DNA of 64,000 nucleotides, from contig CM057009.1 in the NCBI GenBank assembly GCA_029891345.1, positions 93,791,416-93,855,415 of the forward strand, in the 5' to 3' direction. The notes under the pieces are model-generated. The model was not told the DNA's origin. It was given only the letters and a program-made list of their open reading frames with translations, and made no database searches. Numbering within the stretch: the stretch's first letter is position 1; each line of letters starts with the position of its first letter. This stretch comes from Dryococelus australis (taxonomy: Eukaryota; Arthropoda; Insecta; Phasmatodea; Phasmatidae). Positions 12,384 through 25,982 of the stretch are shown in pieces. The translations under genes were made by a program, and so were the position numbers.

Positions 12384-15300
12384 AGGCATTCCAATAGACT
12401 TAGGGTATTATTCAGATATTGCTGACAATCTTTTTTTCTTAGTTGAATTAATAGCTGGAACTTTTGATTTGTCCATAACAACAGTGTTATTAGATTGTCC
12501 AAACAAGGCCTTGTCAAATTTCCTACCACTGCCACCACATCATATTCATCTCTAGTATAAATCACCACAATTATATAATTGCAATGTACATGTGTGAATG
12601 CACACAACAATGTAACAGTGTACCAGATATGTTGAGTAAACAATTTTGTCATGACAGGAAAAGAATAACTGCTCATGTGTTTCAAAGGGAGTACTCTTAT
12701 GAGCACGTAGTTAAGTTTTTTTTGGGTTCTACATAAATCCAGTGAATACGTACATCATGATTTAAACTTTGTTTTATTCATCCATTTTTTTGTAAGTGCT
12801 CCAACCACTGAATAACTGCTTTGAACATTTACTCACTTTTATTCACTTTATCCACTATCATAGTTCACACCAAACATATAAAAACCTTAAATGTTCAGTT
12901 ATACTCACCCAGCCTCTGGAGCCCTGGGATTATAACCTGACTGATAAAACAATACAATTCATTGATGTTATACCATTGATTTCTAGTGCACTCTTGATTG
13001 TTTCAAGAGGCTAAACAGTCTACCAATTTTAAAAAAATCACAGTGACATGTGAGCTGATGATTAATGATAAATAATTAAAGAAAACTTACTCATTCAATT
13101 CAACTGATTTTTATTACAATAAAACAAATACTTAGCTGACACAATGTAAAAATTAAATCAAATAACCATCTCAACATCATGGGTTAGGTTTAAGATCTAA
13201 TAGTCATTATATGACCTCAATTCACATGAAAAGGCTTTCTCATTATAATGCCAATTAAATTTTTATTCCCTTCCAGGTCACCCTGTGTTCGAGCTACAGA
13301 TACTAAAAGGTTAATAAAAGGTTTTTGTATTTAACCACAGACAAAACAATTCAACTTATTTCAAGCTTAAAATAAATTTGCAAAATATCATTGAATAAAG
13401 AAATGAATACTAAGTTTTTCCAATGCTGACTCTAACATGCTGATCGCTTGTTACCCACACTTCTCAAGTACCCAAAAGAATTTCTTAGCCTCCACAGATG
13501 ACCTACCTTAACTACAGTTAACATATACATACCCATGAATGTATCCTTGGTTCACTGACTGACCTCTATTTCTGTTCTCCCACATCTTGAAACTCCTGCA
13601 GGCTGGCAAAATTCCCTGTTCCTGACACGAGCATCATTATCACCTCACACAGCGAAATGCAGTTGCCCGGTTGCCATTGTTTTCTCTTCTGTCAATATTT
13701 ATCTACATGCGAGAATTTCTTGCTGGCTGTGTTGGAATATTATATATGCAGTTCATTATGTTTGTATTTGCTTAATTCATTAAATGTGGATCATTGTAGG
13801 TCCCTTTTCACAACAGTCGGCCTCAGTGAAATGAATTGACATGAGTCTGCCTTTGTAAAAGTGATTGTGCGCTGAAGTCCGCCATTTTCTTTGACTTTCG
13901 TGAAAAGCGTGAGCAGAAAAGTTTTTTAAATTTTTTGCTTTCATTAAATAGCTCAAGTGTTATGGTAAAAGTATAAGTCGCAAATAAATTATTTCATATC
14001 AGTGGCCGACAAAAGTGATTTTAGTGAAGTAATCTTCCAAAGTTCAGCATGTGCTTAGGAATTACGAAGTGAACAGTAAGTTTACATGTTTTATAAATGT
14101 TTTTCTTAAATTGTTGTTAGAATGAGAAACCTTGTTTTAACTTAATTTATTTTATTGAATTTCTAATGATTTTTATGTGAAAACTTAAATTTGCTGAACT
14201 TGTTTACATTGTGCATTTTGTACATCGGTATTACCAGTGCATTTTATTCTTGCAGGAGGTTTTAAAATGAATGTGTCCTGTATGAACACCCTTTTAGTAT
14301 AGTTCATTATATAAAAAATGCAATGATATTTGTGTTGAGTATTTCTCACTTCATTAACTTACAAACAGCTACACATTTATCTATTTAGTTCTTTCGATGA
14401 AGTTAAAATTGAGAGGTTATAGTAACTCAATGTTACTTCCGTATGAACAAAATTTTCCACTGCATTACAAAAACAATGTAAGTTCCAATCACCACTCTTT
14501 CATAAGAAGAACCGCAAAACAATCACGTCCCACGAAAGATGTTACTGTAAAACTATAGTTCCCCACACCACCAATAAAATAAACAAAACCCTAAATAGTA
14601 TATTATGTGATTGTAACAAAAATTAAAACAGTTGGGAATGGCAACCTGTTATAGTAGCCTAAGTACTGGACAGAACTTGTGAGTCTTTCAATGCCTGCCA
14701 TTGGATTCATAGTTTGTTTACAAGGTATGTTATGAACAGACTTTCAGCAACACATTTTTACACAAAGCAAAAAAAGCAACTGTTAGATCCCTAACAAGCC
14801 AGAATGACTGAATATTCATTTAAAACTGTGATTCTCTACATAGGGCCTAGGTACCAAAATTACTTAGTTTCTGGGAACAGCAGTGAATTTTTTCTTAATG
14901 TGTTTTATTGTGGACTTAAAAGTGAAAAGCTTAAATTTTTAAAATGTAAGTTTTCTTCAAATTTTGAGGTGAATGAGAAACATTTTTTTTTAGCATTCAA
15001 CCAATTCTTCCGTGTTTTCATGTGTTTGAATTGAAATTTAGTATTTCAGTAGTTTTTAATAAACAAACAGAACAATGTAGCTGTGTGATAGATAATGTAA
15101 CCACAGGACTAGAAGTGAATTTATGACAAAGTTACTTTTCATCAGAATTGCCGCATATCATTTCCGCAAAATTTTAGTCTTTCAAAATGTCTTCCTAATT
15201 TGAATTGTAGAAAGTTTGCAAGTATGTGATACCAGTGTGAAAGGTATCTCCAATGGTTGAAGGCCCTGGTTAAAGTAATTTTATAAGTATAGATTTTCTT

Positions 15301-18300
15301 GTAAATACGCTAAATTTGATACCTAATGACTGTTGTAATGTCAGTCTACAAGAAAACAGTAATACATTTATGACTAATTGATGTGTGCAGATTGCAAGTA
15401 CATATTTGCTATGGCAATGCTGATTATAAATAGGGGCATACATTTTTTCAGCAGAGCACGTGTGTCCCACAAGGAAGAGAGGATGAGATCACCACCTCCT
15501 CCCCCCAAATCACTATTCTTAACCTAAAGTCCAAGCTTTGTTCATAATGGGTAGAGGACATTGTGATTTAATTGTATTTACTATTAGAAAGAATTGAATG
15601 TCAACATTGAAGTGCAATCTATGAATATGCACCAGGAATCTAAATTTGAGTTCATAAAATTGTGTGCAGATGTGCAGGAAACCACATGACTGGTTATTGA
15701 TGTGAAGTTGTTATAAGCAAGATGCTTGCTGATTGGCCAGAAAATAATGCAGCAGCAAGGCTGAAGTTTAAGAATGTTTTCCTTCCGAAATATATTAAAT
15801 GAAAATTGAGAAATGTTGAAAGCACTCACATAATAAGAACTGTTAGAAGCTAACATAATTTCACACCTGAGGAGAGTGAGTAAATTATGTATTGCAAACA
15901 TTTCAGTCACTGTCTCAGTGAAAAAATATAGGACTAATTTCACCCTGATGCCTACCTAAGGTGTGCTACCTTAGGTTCTACGCTTGAAGTGGTTGGCATG
16001 AATACTGGTTATGGAGATTAATGATATAGTAACATTAAGTTTATTTTTGGGGAGATGCCGTAACAAGGAATTTGTCACCATTCAAGATGTTTGGAATAGT
16101 CTCACAATGTGCCTGCCACACTACGAGTAAGAGGTGTATTTATTACCACGGGTTCCGTTAGCCTCTGCCGACTAACACAATGTGAAGATGAATTCTCAGG
16201 GTGGCGTGGAATGTTCTGCTAGAGTGGCGGGCGAGCATGAGCACAAAATGGTAAAGGTTTCACCCTCGTTTTCATGACAGGTGTTGCTGTTGGGGTTACA
16301 CTGCACACCTGTGTAGAGAGGACTTACCCTTCTATGAAATAAGGACACATGCTCTGACTAATCATTGTTATCATTTTTAAAATGTCATAGCCACCACGTT
16401 GTACATAACACAAAACACATCACTCCTTTAAAACTGTAAAATATTACTGATGTTGCCAGTGTAGTTGTGTGGCGTGGAAATAAACAAATTTCGAGTCCAT
16501 TCCGATCTCCGCTGGCCAGGTTGTAAATGTACAGAAAATCTGGAGTCTGCTGATGCCGTATGCCTACAAACACAAGGCTGGCTGGGGGCCCCAAGCTCTG
16601 CCCTAAAACTAATTAAACGAGTCTGTGAGTGGTGAGAGCAGGCATGGAGGTGACAAAAAGTTTCCAGAAACTAAATTACAGAAGCCAGAAAGTAAAATGT
16701 TCAGTTTCAAAACTTAAGATGCAAGCTCCCATGGAACGCATGTTCATACCTTACCGCTGCTGTTTCACGATTGGCAACATGGCGACTGGAAGGCAGCCTC
16801 CCCAGGCATCGTTCTGATTGTAACAATAACAGCCAGAACCAATACAAAACTAAAACAATTAAATGTTAATTATTTTAAATATAATACTTCAAAACACTAA
16901 CCTATTCATTACTTTACACATCTCCAAATTAAAAGCACTTCGAATTGTTTAGCCTGGAGGCCAAGATTATGTGATATCACCATTTTGAGGGGTTCGAGAG
17001 TGTGTGATGTCATGTTGCTGCAGCACACTTGGAACTGGCCACTGCTTTCCATACCATCATCTCATACTGCTCCCTTGCCCTTGTTCACACACTCACATAT
17101 GCACTTAGAGTGTCTTCTGGGTGCTGCTGTGTAGCTGCTAGGACTGGGCTAAATTTGAGGTGAAAAGGTACTACGACAACTTCATAATTAGTATGTCAAG
17201 AAAAACAGACAGTGCATTCATTGAACACCCTAAATCCAGAAAGGGTGATAAATGAACCAGTTTAGCAGTTAGCTAGAACATGACAATCATTGAAATCAGT
17301 CGATAATATATAAGCAGACTGATTTCAACATTACACAGCTAGTAATGATGAACACATACCAGATAAGTGGGGTGGTGGCTGTTCTTTGTGACTAATGATA
17401 CTATAGTTAACTTAATCATAATTTTGTATTCATATTTTGGTTACGCTTAATAAGTTGTACATTTTGTTACACTTTTTTATGCCAAGATCTGGATGCAATC
17501 CAACAAATTTCTGTTTATAATGGTAAAAACTTTGACGATCGAACTTAAAAAGTGAGAGAACTGAAATTGAGTACACTTTTTTTTTAATGTCAAGTTAAAA
17601 ATTTCCTAGGCATGGTAATTATTACGTGTCACTTATGCAGTTGGTCATGTTATAAAAAAAGATCTCATGCACTGTGTTTTGGATGGATAAGCATGGTTTA
17701 CAGTCTGTTATATTCAAACATTTACAATCTGGGTGAACAGAACAATCCTTCATTCCTTTAAAGCAATGACAGTAATGCACAATTTTAGATGAATGTTCAT
17801 AATGTAACAGACACGAAACAATTATAAATTAGTACTCTTGAGGTCACAATAAGAAACTTACCTCGTATTATTGTATTTGAATTTACATTGAGTTGGGAAA
17901 ATCTACTTAGATTCTCTCTGTCACCTTTTTTTCAGAACTAAATATGATTGTTGGTACGACAGGATTTATAGTAAGAGCGTAATTTAATAAACAGGAGTAT
18001 GTCAAAGTTAACTGCTAATGGCAACTGAGTTAACTTAATGCATTTTGCTTACTTAGGTTGAAATGGCACAGGAATGAGGATGATGAAAACTAATATATTA
18101 GTATCAAGTTGGAGCAGTAATTTTGTGCTGTCTAAAATATTTTCTCAATTATTATTAGTGTCCTAACCACTGTAATCGTGTTTTATAAACTAATGTGTTT
18201 TTTATTTAGTTTTTTGTGTGTTTTTTTTTTGTTAGGTTTGGTTTGTTTAGTATTATACTTATTTCTTTAATTTGTGTATGTATTTGTTTTCTAATTTTCT

Positions 18301-18398
18301 TTTTTTTTCTTTTTTTCCTTTTTTGCATTTCTGCTTGTGTGGCCTGTGTTGGTTGTTTGGTGTTTTGGTTTGGCATTGTGTGCACTTGCCTACCACAG
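12384..18398. other. Long AT-rich stretch, probably host intron or intergenic
   Basis: No coding exon could be supported. A stretch at about 13850-14070 is less AT-rich and ends in a possible splice donor (GTAAGTTT), so it could be an untranslated exon, but nothing confirms this. A perfect 9-bp inverted repeat lies at 15954-15976. The region leads directly into the acceptor of the exon at 18399, so at least its right part should be intron. Confidence 0.4.
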
Positions 18399-18566
18399 TA
18401 ATTAGTCCAGAAATAGTGCGTGAAGTAGAAGCACGTATGAATCGACAACACACTCCCCAGAAATTGCCAACCCAGAATATAAGTCTGATACCATCTAGAA
18501 CCAAGACATATCCGAGGACCAAGAAACCCTCGTGTTTAGCTACTGTTCAGGAAACAAACAGACTAG
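18399..18566 (+). CDS. SIK3: SIK3-like kinase gene, internal exon 1 of 3 in this window
   Basis: The exon is bounded by a long pyrimidine tract ending CTACCACAG and by a strong donor GTAAGTAAG. Both ends are phase 1 and the length is 168 bases (56 codons). It reads ISPEIVREVEARMNR near its start and ATVQETNRLG at its end. The last base joins the exon at 48165 to give ..NRLG-GRESFKE.. without a break, which is why the two are placed in one gene. The product would be a cytoplasmic Ser/Thr kinase of the AMPK-related family that, once activated by LKB1, phosphorylates CRTC coactivators and class IIa histone deacetylases. This exon would lie in the long disordered region after the kinase and UBA domains. 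Assignment rests mainly on the next exon; alone this one would be unassigned. The intron behind it is about 29.6 kb. Confidence 0.65.
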
Positions 18567-20159
18567 GTAAGTAAGAATGGTGTAAAAGTATCTTTAACAT
18601 TGTAACATTTCACAAGTTTTAATTCACTACTAAAGGTTAGTGTTACTCATTAATAAAAATCACATAGGGCAATTGTTTTATTGGAGTGAATCATCATTGG
18701 CTGGAATGGGTGAAATTTGGTCCAAGATTGTCTTGACAGCCCTCACCAGAGGCTTTGTTGATAGAATTCCAATATAAACTGTAGTATGATTATGGTTTTA
18801 ATAACTTCAAACCTAAACATATTACTGAATTATTATAGCCTGCCATCATTTAAAAATTTTACTCTTGTTTAAATGATTTGGTTAGGTTTGATTTTCCATG
18901 GCAATGTTTTTTTGGAGAGATTTGCAAGTGGTGTCAAACAAGAAAACAGTGATTCATCAATGTTGCTTGTAAGTTTGTTAAAACAAATTTTGTAATGGAA
19001 AACCAAAACAAACCTAGCCCTTTATCCTACCATTTAAATTAGCATAGGATTTTTTGTGCAGTTAAATATATAACATAATTTACAAAACTATATTAAATAA
19101 TAAGCGTTGTTAAGCTGAAAACTTTTTATGTAAAATTTTTCCAGCACTGCTTGGAGTAGTTCTGTTTAGCCAGAACATCAAGAAAAACTCAAAATTCTTC
19201 CATATGCAAGTGGTTCAGCCATTCTTAATATATATGTCATCTATTTATGTTTGTTACAATTTCTTCCTCTTGAAAATATTTAAATTGTCTGCCATAAACA
19301 ACTTTTATATATGATAATTAGTTTTAAAGTAGATTATAAGAAATAAATATATTTGTTTAAATTTATTTTGCACATTTGTGATTTTACCTCGGGTAATATG
19401 TGTATTGTTTGAAAACACAAAATAAAATGTTTCTAATGTTGTGATGACCTCCATTACTGATACCTCTTCTTGTGTCCAAGGCAACCATTGGTTATTGTCT
19501 GGTAGCCTACCTGTTTATCATAAGTATATATTAGGAAACAAAAAATGTGCATAACTAAGTGACATGTAAATACATATATTTTAGCAGAATATGCTACATC
19601 CACGGTGAATATACTCAGTAAGTTCCAGCCACTGGCATTTAGCAACCATTCAAATGCCATGAAATTATATTTCTTGCTATTAATGAAATGCAAGCTAGGG
19701 CAGACAATTTTTGTAAGAGATTGGTGATGATGGTATTTTGTGAAACAGAAATAAGGTAGAAATGCAACAGAAGTTACATTGCTATTATTTATTCATATGA
19801 TTGTCTTCTTGTTTTAATTTTTTCAAAAATACTTTCTTTTAATACCAATTTTCGCTTAATATCTATTGTTGCCTCATAATTTATGTTGCATTTGTAACAG
19901 ATATAAATTATGTTTTATATTCTGAGGAAAACTATGTAACATCGCAGTCGTCAAAATGACTGGACATCACAGCTTGATTTAGCTAAGTCACTCGAGACAT
20001 GAAACTTCAAAGTTATCATATTAAAATTAGAAAATAACAAAAGATTTCATGTCTCGCATTAGTTCCTTTTTTATTTGAATTTCAAACAAGTTCACAATCG
20101 TCGAGTAATGCAGAATCCTGAATGGTTAGTTCACGAGACAAAACAAAATAGAACAGTGC
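18567..20159 (+). other. Start of the 29.6 kb intron, no other feature recognised
   Basis: AT-rich intron sequence of the SIK-like gene. Only short chance ORFs are present, and no repeat copy seen elsewhere in the window was recognised. Confidence 0.5.
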
Positions 20160-20650
20160 CACAGTAGTTAATTAGTTGTCACTAGCATCCTGAGAGAAAC
20201 ACTACCACGAGTCACATTGTGTTGCCTCCTCCACGGCTAGTTGTGCACAACAGGCCCTCGGAGCAGAAGTCGCCATGTGCCTACCACCCTACTTCGCACC
20301 TGTGTGAACCCTGTTTCCAACCACCTTCCATACTTTATGAACTGTATCGCAGCAAAACTTTATCAAACTTCTAGAACATCTCAAAAGAAAAACTGTTTAC
20401 AATGGTAGAAAAAATATTTTATCTACGAAACTGACGAAACCTCAACTGCGACTTCTGAGAAAGCAAACGCATTACAGATAAACATTCAAACATGGCTGCA
20501 ACTTCAAACTCTGATAAGAGATTCCTATTCCACGTGACATGAAAAAATATATATATTATACTCGCAAAAAAAAAAAAAAGGAAATTAACCAAATGTCCTA
20601 TTTATTTATTATAAATAAATAACTTGCCTTGTTACATTACCCCCTCAATT
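20160..20650 (-). repeat. Probable LTR edge with polypurine tract
   Basis: On the minus strand a G-rich tract (AATTGAGGGGGTAA, 20637-20650) sits directly before TGTAACAAGGC. This is the arrangement of a polypurine tract followed by the TG start of a 3' LTR. The less AT-rich DNA to its left (about 20160-20636) would be the LTR. The left end and the partner LTR were not found, so family and extent are uncertain. Confidence 0.35.
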
Positions 20651-21210
20651 TGGGAGAGATTTTGAAGAAACCTTTCCCAAATCGAAACCTACCTTATATG
20701 CGACTACTCTGCAAACTACTGTGACTCTGTTGTTTATAAACAACTTAAATTTACAACTCAGTAACCAAACTCATTTACATGACAAAAAAATATTCACTTC
20801 ACCTATTAAAGATCATCACTCAAGACATCTACTAGGATGCTGTAAGAATATGACATATATACCACTTATATATTACAATTATACTCAAATGTTATTTCTC
20901 ACTTAAAGTTGAGTGTGTACACAATATATGCCAATGATGATTCTAGGTAGACTACTAATTACTATTCTTGCAAGAAAAATTATTTGTTTACATGGTTATG
21001 CACTCGTATACAAAGTTTGCATTGCAGTAAAATATATCACATTACACTCCATCACACAAAGTAAATCCATCAGAACAAATTTTACATGTCTCTTTTTAAT
21101 ATTTACATTCATACTTAGTATTAAATTATTTAGTTTCATTAATGGCTTAGATGGTTTTGAAATTGATACTCAACGTGAAAAAAGGGGATCCATGGTCTTA
21201 CTAAAATACA

Positions 21211-21370
21211 AGAGAGCTACTGCCTTTCACTTTAGGTCAGTGCCAAAATTAAGTCAAGGTGCATCAGGAGAGCTACTGCTTTTCCTATGAGGTCAGCACA
21301 TTTAACTCAAGACAAGAGAGCTCCTGCCAGTCATATTAGCTCAGTGCCAACATTAACTCTTAGGGGCCTC
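21211..21370 (+). repeat. Imperfect tandem repeat, three units of about 50-56 bp
   Basis: The units begin AGAGAGCTACTGCC (21211), GGAGAGCTACTGC (about 21267) and AGAGAGCTCCTGCC (about 21315). Each is followed by a variant of GGTCAGTGCCAA. The end of the third unit and its flank (GGGGCCTC then GACCT) resemble 28180-28250, across the Gypsy fossil that lies between. Confidence 0.6.
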
Positions 21371-21740
21371 AGACCTATCCCCACAAAAGTTTAACTCTTT
21401 GTGCTAGTAATAGATTTGATTTATTATATGTATATTGTTTTACCCCCCAACTACTCAACTACTTTGGACAAATACTCTTTTACCAAAAGTTTCACAATTA
21501 ATTAAAGTTACAGTCAAAACAAGGAAATAAATCATTTATATATTACACATATTACAAACACACCATCTGTTGGTTAACTAACCTCCAAAATCCTGAAAAC
21601 TTCTGTGGTACAATTGTTACAACTAATTAATATAGTAAAACACCTAAATAAAACTATCTGGTGATATTGTTGCCATACTGCGAACTCTGAGCTTGTAACC
21701 CACACAAAAATACACTGTCATGACAAAAGTCATGGGATAC

Positions 21741-23045
21741 CCATCTAATAACGTGTAGAGTCCCCTCTAGCCCAAAGAATTGCCGTAACTCAAGTGGCAT
21801 GGACTCCACAAGTGGATGGAAGACCTCTGGAGCGATGTTAAGCCATGCTGTCTGAATAGCTGCCCAAGGTTCCCTGGTATTTCTAGGTTCAGAATCTTTG
21901 TTGTGAATGGCTTTCTCCACCACATCCCATAAATGCTTGATTGGGTTCATGTTGGGGAAATGTGCTGGCCACTCCATTTGCTGGAAATCTCCTGAGTGAT
22001 CTTCAAACCAGTCCTGGACATCTGCAGCCTGATGTAACGGTGCATTATCATGTTGGAACATCCCATTGTTGTCAGGGCCGCGGTGGCTGAGCGAATAGCA
22101 CACTCGCCTCCTTACAAGGTGAACCGGGTTCAATCCCCGGCCGGGTCACCGGATTTTTGCAAGTGGGAATCGTGCCGGTCGATGCCATTGGTTGGCGAGT
22201 TTTCTCAGGGATCTCCCATTTTACCCACCCCTTAATTCTGGTGCCGCCAAATACTCACTTCAATCACCCTCATCTGCTTCCAAGACCTCGCTGTTAAGAG
22301 CCACCCAAATATCTTCACTCACCCATCGTTGTCAGGAAAACTGAAGTCCAAGAACGGCTGAAAAAGGTCACCAAGGAGAGTTTTGTAGCGGTTACCATTG
22401 AGTTTGGTGGGTACATGGACAAGTCAACCCAATCCATGCCATGTGAACACACCCCACACCATTACGGAACCACCACCAGCCTGCACGGTGCTTTGTTGAC
22501 AATTTGGATCCATGGCCTCATTGGATTTGCGCCATACTTAAACCCTGCAATCAGCCTGAAACAACTTGTATCATGACTCATCGGACCAGGCCACATGTTT
22601 CCAGTCCTCCAGGATCCAATTAGCAACCTCACAAGCCCAATTGAGGCATTGTGCCCGGTGTCATACTGTTAACAGGGGCGCTCTGGTGGGTCTTCTGCTT
22701 CCATATCCCATGGAAGCTAATGCGCATTGCACAGATCTGCTAGATATACGTCTGACACCACCTGCATTGAATGTGGCTGTGATTTGAGCAAGTGTTCCTG
22801 CTCTGTTAGCACGGACAATTCTACTCAACCTCAGCCGATCACAATTTATCAAGTAACTTTGGATGGCCACTGCATTATCCAGGGAGGATCATAATGGCTT
22901 AAATTTGATATTCCCTGTACATATGTGACACCGTAGATTGAGGAATATTGAAGGTCTCCACAACTTCTGAAATCAAATGTCCCAACCTTCTGGCATCCAC
23001 TATCATGCTTCGTTCAAACTCTGATAACTCACGTTTCCTTGCCAT
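21741..23045 (-). pseudogene. Tc1 transposase pseudogene
   Basis: The start is MARKRELSEFERSM at 23045, the usual beginning of this Tc1 group. It continues with a paired-type helix-turn-helix (ETFNIPQSTVSHMYREY), a second DNA-binding part (DRLRLSRIVRANRAGTLAQ ... SMGYGSRRPTR, 22661-22870) and the catalytic C-terminal part (21740-22076). The last has MFQHDNAPLH for the second catalytic Asp and WPAHFPNMNPIKHLWDVVE for the third acidic region, which reads N-M-N-P-I-K where active members have D-x-N-P-I-E. Several frame changes and stops, plus the SINE, interrupt it. The enzyme would have cut and pasted the element at TA sites; this copy cannot encode it. Confidence 0.92.
22077..22321 (+). repeat. 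tRNA-derived SINE (copy 2), inserted in the Tc1 transposase
   Basis: It has a clear tRNA-like head: box A TGGCTGAGCGAATAGC and box B GGTTCAATCCC, followed by CCGGCCGGGTCACC. The tail contains GGGATCTCCCATT and GCTGTTAAGAGCC. The insertion duplicated CCCATYGTTGTCAGG (22062-22076 and 22322-22336), whose sequence belongs to the transposase gene, so the SINE came after the Tc1. It is the best preserved of the three copies in the window. Confidence 0.92.
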
Positions 23046-25982
23046 GAGCATGTAAACAACTGTCAATCCGAATGACACGACCACCTTTTCATATCTGAGA
23101 CCGGTTTAGGCAGTGCAACATTGTTCTGCAGCAGCGCCACGAGTCATTCAGTTACATAGTGCTATCCCATGACTTTTGTCATGTCATTGTATAACATATT
23201 ACACATTTTCAACTTACACCATTACAAGAAAAATAGTACCCAAGATTATCCACTTTCACTTGATACAAAACTTAACACTGATAGCCATTAACTTTTAAAT
23301 TATGGTTCGCAGTGTTCTTCCATATTAGCTGAAATTCTTTTTCATCAAATTGTATTATATTGTATTATCCTCGCAGGTCCTCAGCCCAGTAGACATTATC
23401 TAGTTTAACTACAATGCGATATGGACCATCCCATTTGTCAGCAAGACCAGCACCAAACTAGTTGCTGGCCTTGCTGAGGGGATGACTTCTGAGTAGGACG
23501 GCTTCGCCGACATTGAATTCTCACATCCCTGTCTATAGCTGAGTGTATTTCCTTTGTATATAGGCATACTGAGCTTTCTGGGTGTTAGTGACCCGGGTCA
23601 GCATAGCTAGTTGGATGTCCTCTGGTTGTAGCATATCCGTGGGTTCACTCTCTTACTGCCAGTTGCCTGGTTGGCGCAGGGGTTGGCCCAGAAGAAGCTG
23701 GCTCAGACTGGTGTTTACCGCTTCATTGGTACGGCGACGAAGGGCAAACAAGATGGTAGGGATATGTTTATCTTAATGTTGGTGGTCATCACCTACACTG
23801 AGTTGGAGACACTTCTTAATCTTCTGGTTCCTCTGCTCAGTGGGGTTAGCCTAAGGGTGTTGTGGTGAGATAGTTCATGTTTCTATACCCCCATCCTTGG
23901 CATGCTGACTGCCATTGGTGACAGGTAAACTGTGTACCATTGTCAGACAGAATGGCTTGAGGGTATCCCCAATGTGCAAATACCTTGGCTTCCATTTTTC
24001 GAATGATAGGGGTGGTTTCCTGTCTGGGTAGCGGAAATGCCTCTACCCACCGGGAAAACTGGTCTGTTACTACCAATAAATACCAGTTCTCCTTTGTACT
24101 TCAAGGATATGGTCCCATTAGATTGGCAGCTAAATGGGTCCATGCTGTCTTAGGTCTTCTCTGTTTAGTTATAGGTGGAGGAACAGGGTATGCCTTGCCG
24201 CAGCAGCATGTGACACAGTTGGTCACGTTCTGCTGGGCATTGTGGCTTATTCCATCCTAGCTATAATGGGTTCCAATATCCAATAAAGTTTCTCTGGTAC
24301 CCGGGTGCCCTGCTTGGGGATGCTCATGGTGATGATGGCAGATGTCTGTTCGTAACTGCTGTGGTACCCATATCTTCCACCTTACTGTGGGTTGTCTGCT
24401 ACAAGTCCACACGCGTTCATCCCTTAACTCAAACCTTTAAGACTGTTCCTGCAGGAGGCGGTGGATTTCAGGGTCTTCCTGTTGGCTTAGCCTTATTTAA
24501 TAGCATGTTATTTGTAACTGGAGTAGACAAATTTGTTCCTCTGTACTTCGTTCTGGTGAAGGAGGATGGGATGTGTTCTCCCCTTCTTCCTTGGCTTTTT
24601 TGTCCTCTTCCAATGTTGTAAACTGAGATAGGTCCAGAACTTGTTTTAGTTCGTTAAATTCCAGTTCTCCTAATTCAGGGTTGATCCTGGTTGGGTAAAA
24701 CGGCTTCGGGATTGTGTTCCCAATTCACCATTACCTGGTCCTTATCTCCCAAGTAAACTCGTTGTTACCCATGGTCAATGACACATTGCTTTTGTCGAAG
24801 CTATGGGCAACCAAGTATTACGGCTTCTGTCAGCACAGGTGAAACCAAGAACTCGGCTGGGTTGGAGTGTCTGTATAAATTTACAGTTAGGGTGATTAGG
24901 CCGTCAACCTGAAAGGTGGCATCTGGTTGTGCCATTTATACAATGTTTGACTGTGGTCAAATGGCAGCTTTTTGTTGTGGACTCAGTAAATCGCTTCTGA
25001 TAAAATTCCCAGTTGCGGCCGAATCTAATACGGCTAGAACCCTGCTTCTGTTAATTTCCACTTCAATGTAGGGGGCGATAGGAGAAGTAGATTCCTCGTT
25101 TAAGCGCTGGATGCTTGGCCCTTGTCCGCTGGTGGCGGCCTGCTTCGCACCCCGGCTTCGGCGTTTCCCACCTTAGGAGTTGAGGGCATTGTAACTGTAA
25201 TGTTGGGTTGGTTCGATGCTTCTGTCCGGTTGGTTTGCTTATTAGTTGGGATCCCTTGGCTGGTAGGTTTGCATGGGCAGTCCTCATTCCAATGGCTATT
25301 GGGACAGAACCAGCACTTTGGTACGAATGAAAGGCGTGGCATAGGAACAGGTGAGTTCCTGGGTGCCTCTGCTGACGGAGTTCGTGACTCAGGTGTTTTT
25401 TTCATTGTAGGCTTGTCGAATGCAGTCTATGTGGCGAAGTTCTGTTCTGCCTCTCTGGCACGCTCTACCAGTTCATCATTTGTTGACGGTTTGGACATAA
25501 GTAATGTATTCCACAACCTGCGTAATAGCAGTTGACTAATTGAATGGACGGAAGTCACCTCATTTACTCCTGGAAATACTCGTAGAAATATCTGTTCTTT
25601 CCTACAGATGAATATTTCCGCTTCGTCGTCGGGTACCTGGTTCTGACTGTAGAGTTGTTTCGTTAATCGGGCGAGGACCTCTTCGCCAGTAAACTCAGTC
25701 GCTGATCAACTTTGAAACAGTTTCCATTCGGTTATAAACCCACTGTAGCGATTCCACCATCCAGCGCTAGACCTTTAAGGTGAGTTTGGGCATTGCTCAC
25801 CCATTGTTTTATCGGGAGGTAGGTTTCCTTGAATTTTTTTTTTGCATGCAGTGATAAACGTAACCGGGTCCTCAAGTGGTTGCCCCGCAAAGTCGGTGAT
25901 CTGTATATCACAATAGTTTCTTTTTGCCGGGTATCATGGAGCTGAATCAACAATCATAACCAGTGGGAACGGGTTGTGTAGG

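Larger units (their letters stand above)
21711..23191 (-). mobile_element. Tc1-family DNA transposon, near full length, dead
   Basis: The element is 1,481 bp with terminal inverted repeats of 29 bp including the TA target site (21711-21739 and 23163-23191), identical at 27 of 29 positions. The shared core is CATGACAAAAGTCATGGGAT. TA at both ends is the Tc1/mariner target duplication. It encodes a transposase on the minus strand and carries a SINE inserted at 22077-22321. It lies inside or beside decayed LTR-element DNA within the SIK-like intron. Confidence 0.93.

Noticed and set aside
12346-12706. ORFs on both strands right of SINE copy 1
   Set aside because: They have no splice-bounded frame, no recognised motif and chance-like composition; the first also overlaps the SINE end.
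13850-14075. Possible untranslated first exon with a GTAAGTTT donor
   Set aside because: A single donor-like site in AT-rich DNA is weak evidence, and no core promoter or acceptor partner could be shown.
18206-18522. Overlapping ORFs on both strands left of the first SIK exon
   Set aside because: They are produced by the pyrimidine-rich splice-acceptor tract (Phe/Leu on one strand, Lys on the other).
22077-22160. tRNA gene candidate
   Set aside because: Box A and box B are present, but a long SINE body follows, the copy is flanked by target duplications, and no complete cloverleaf is evident.
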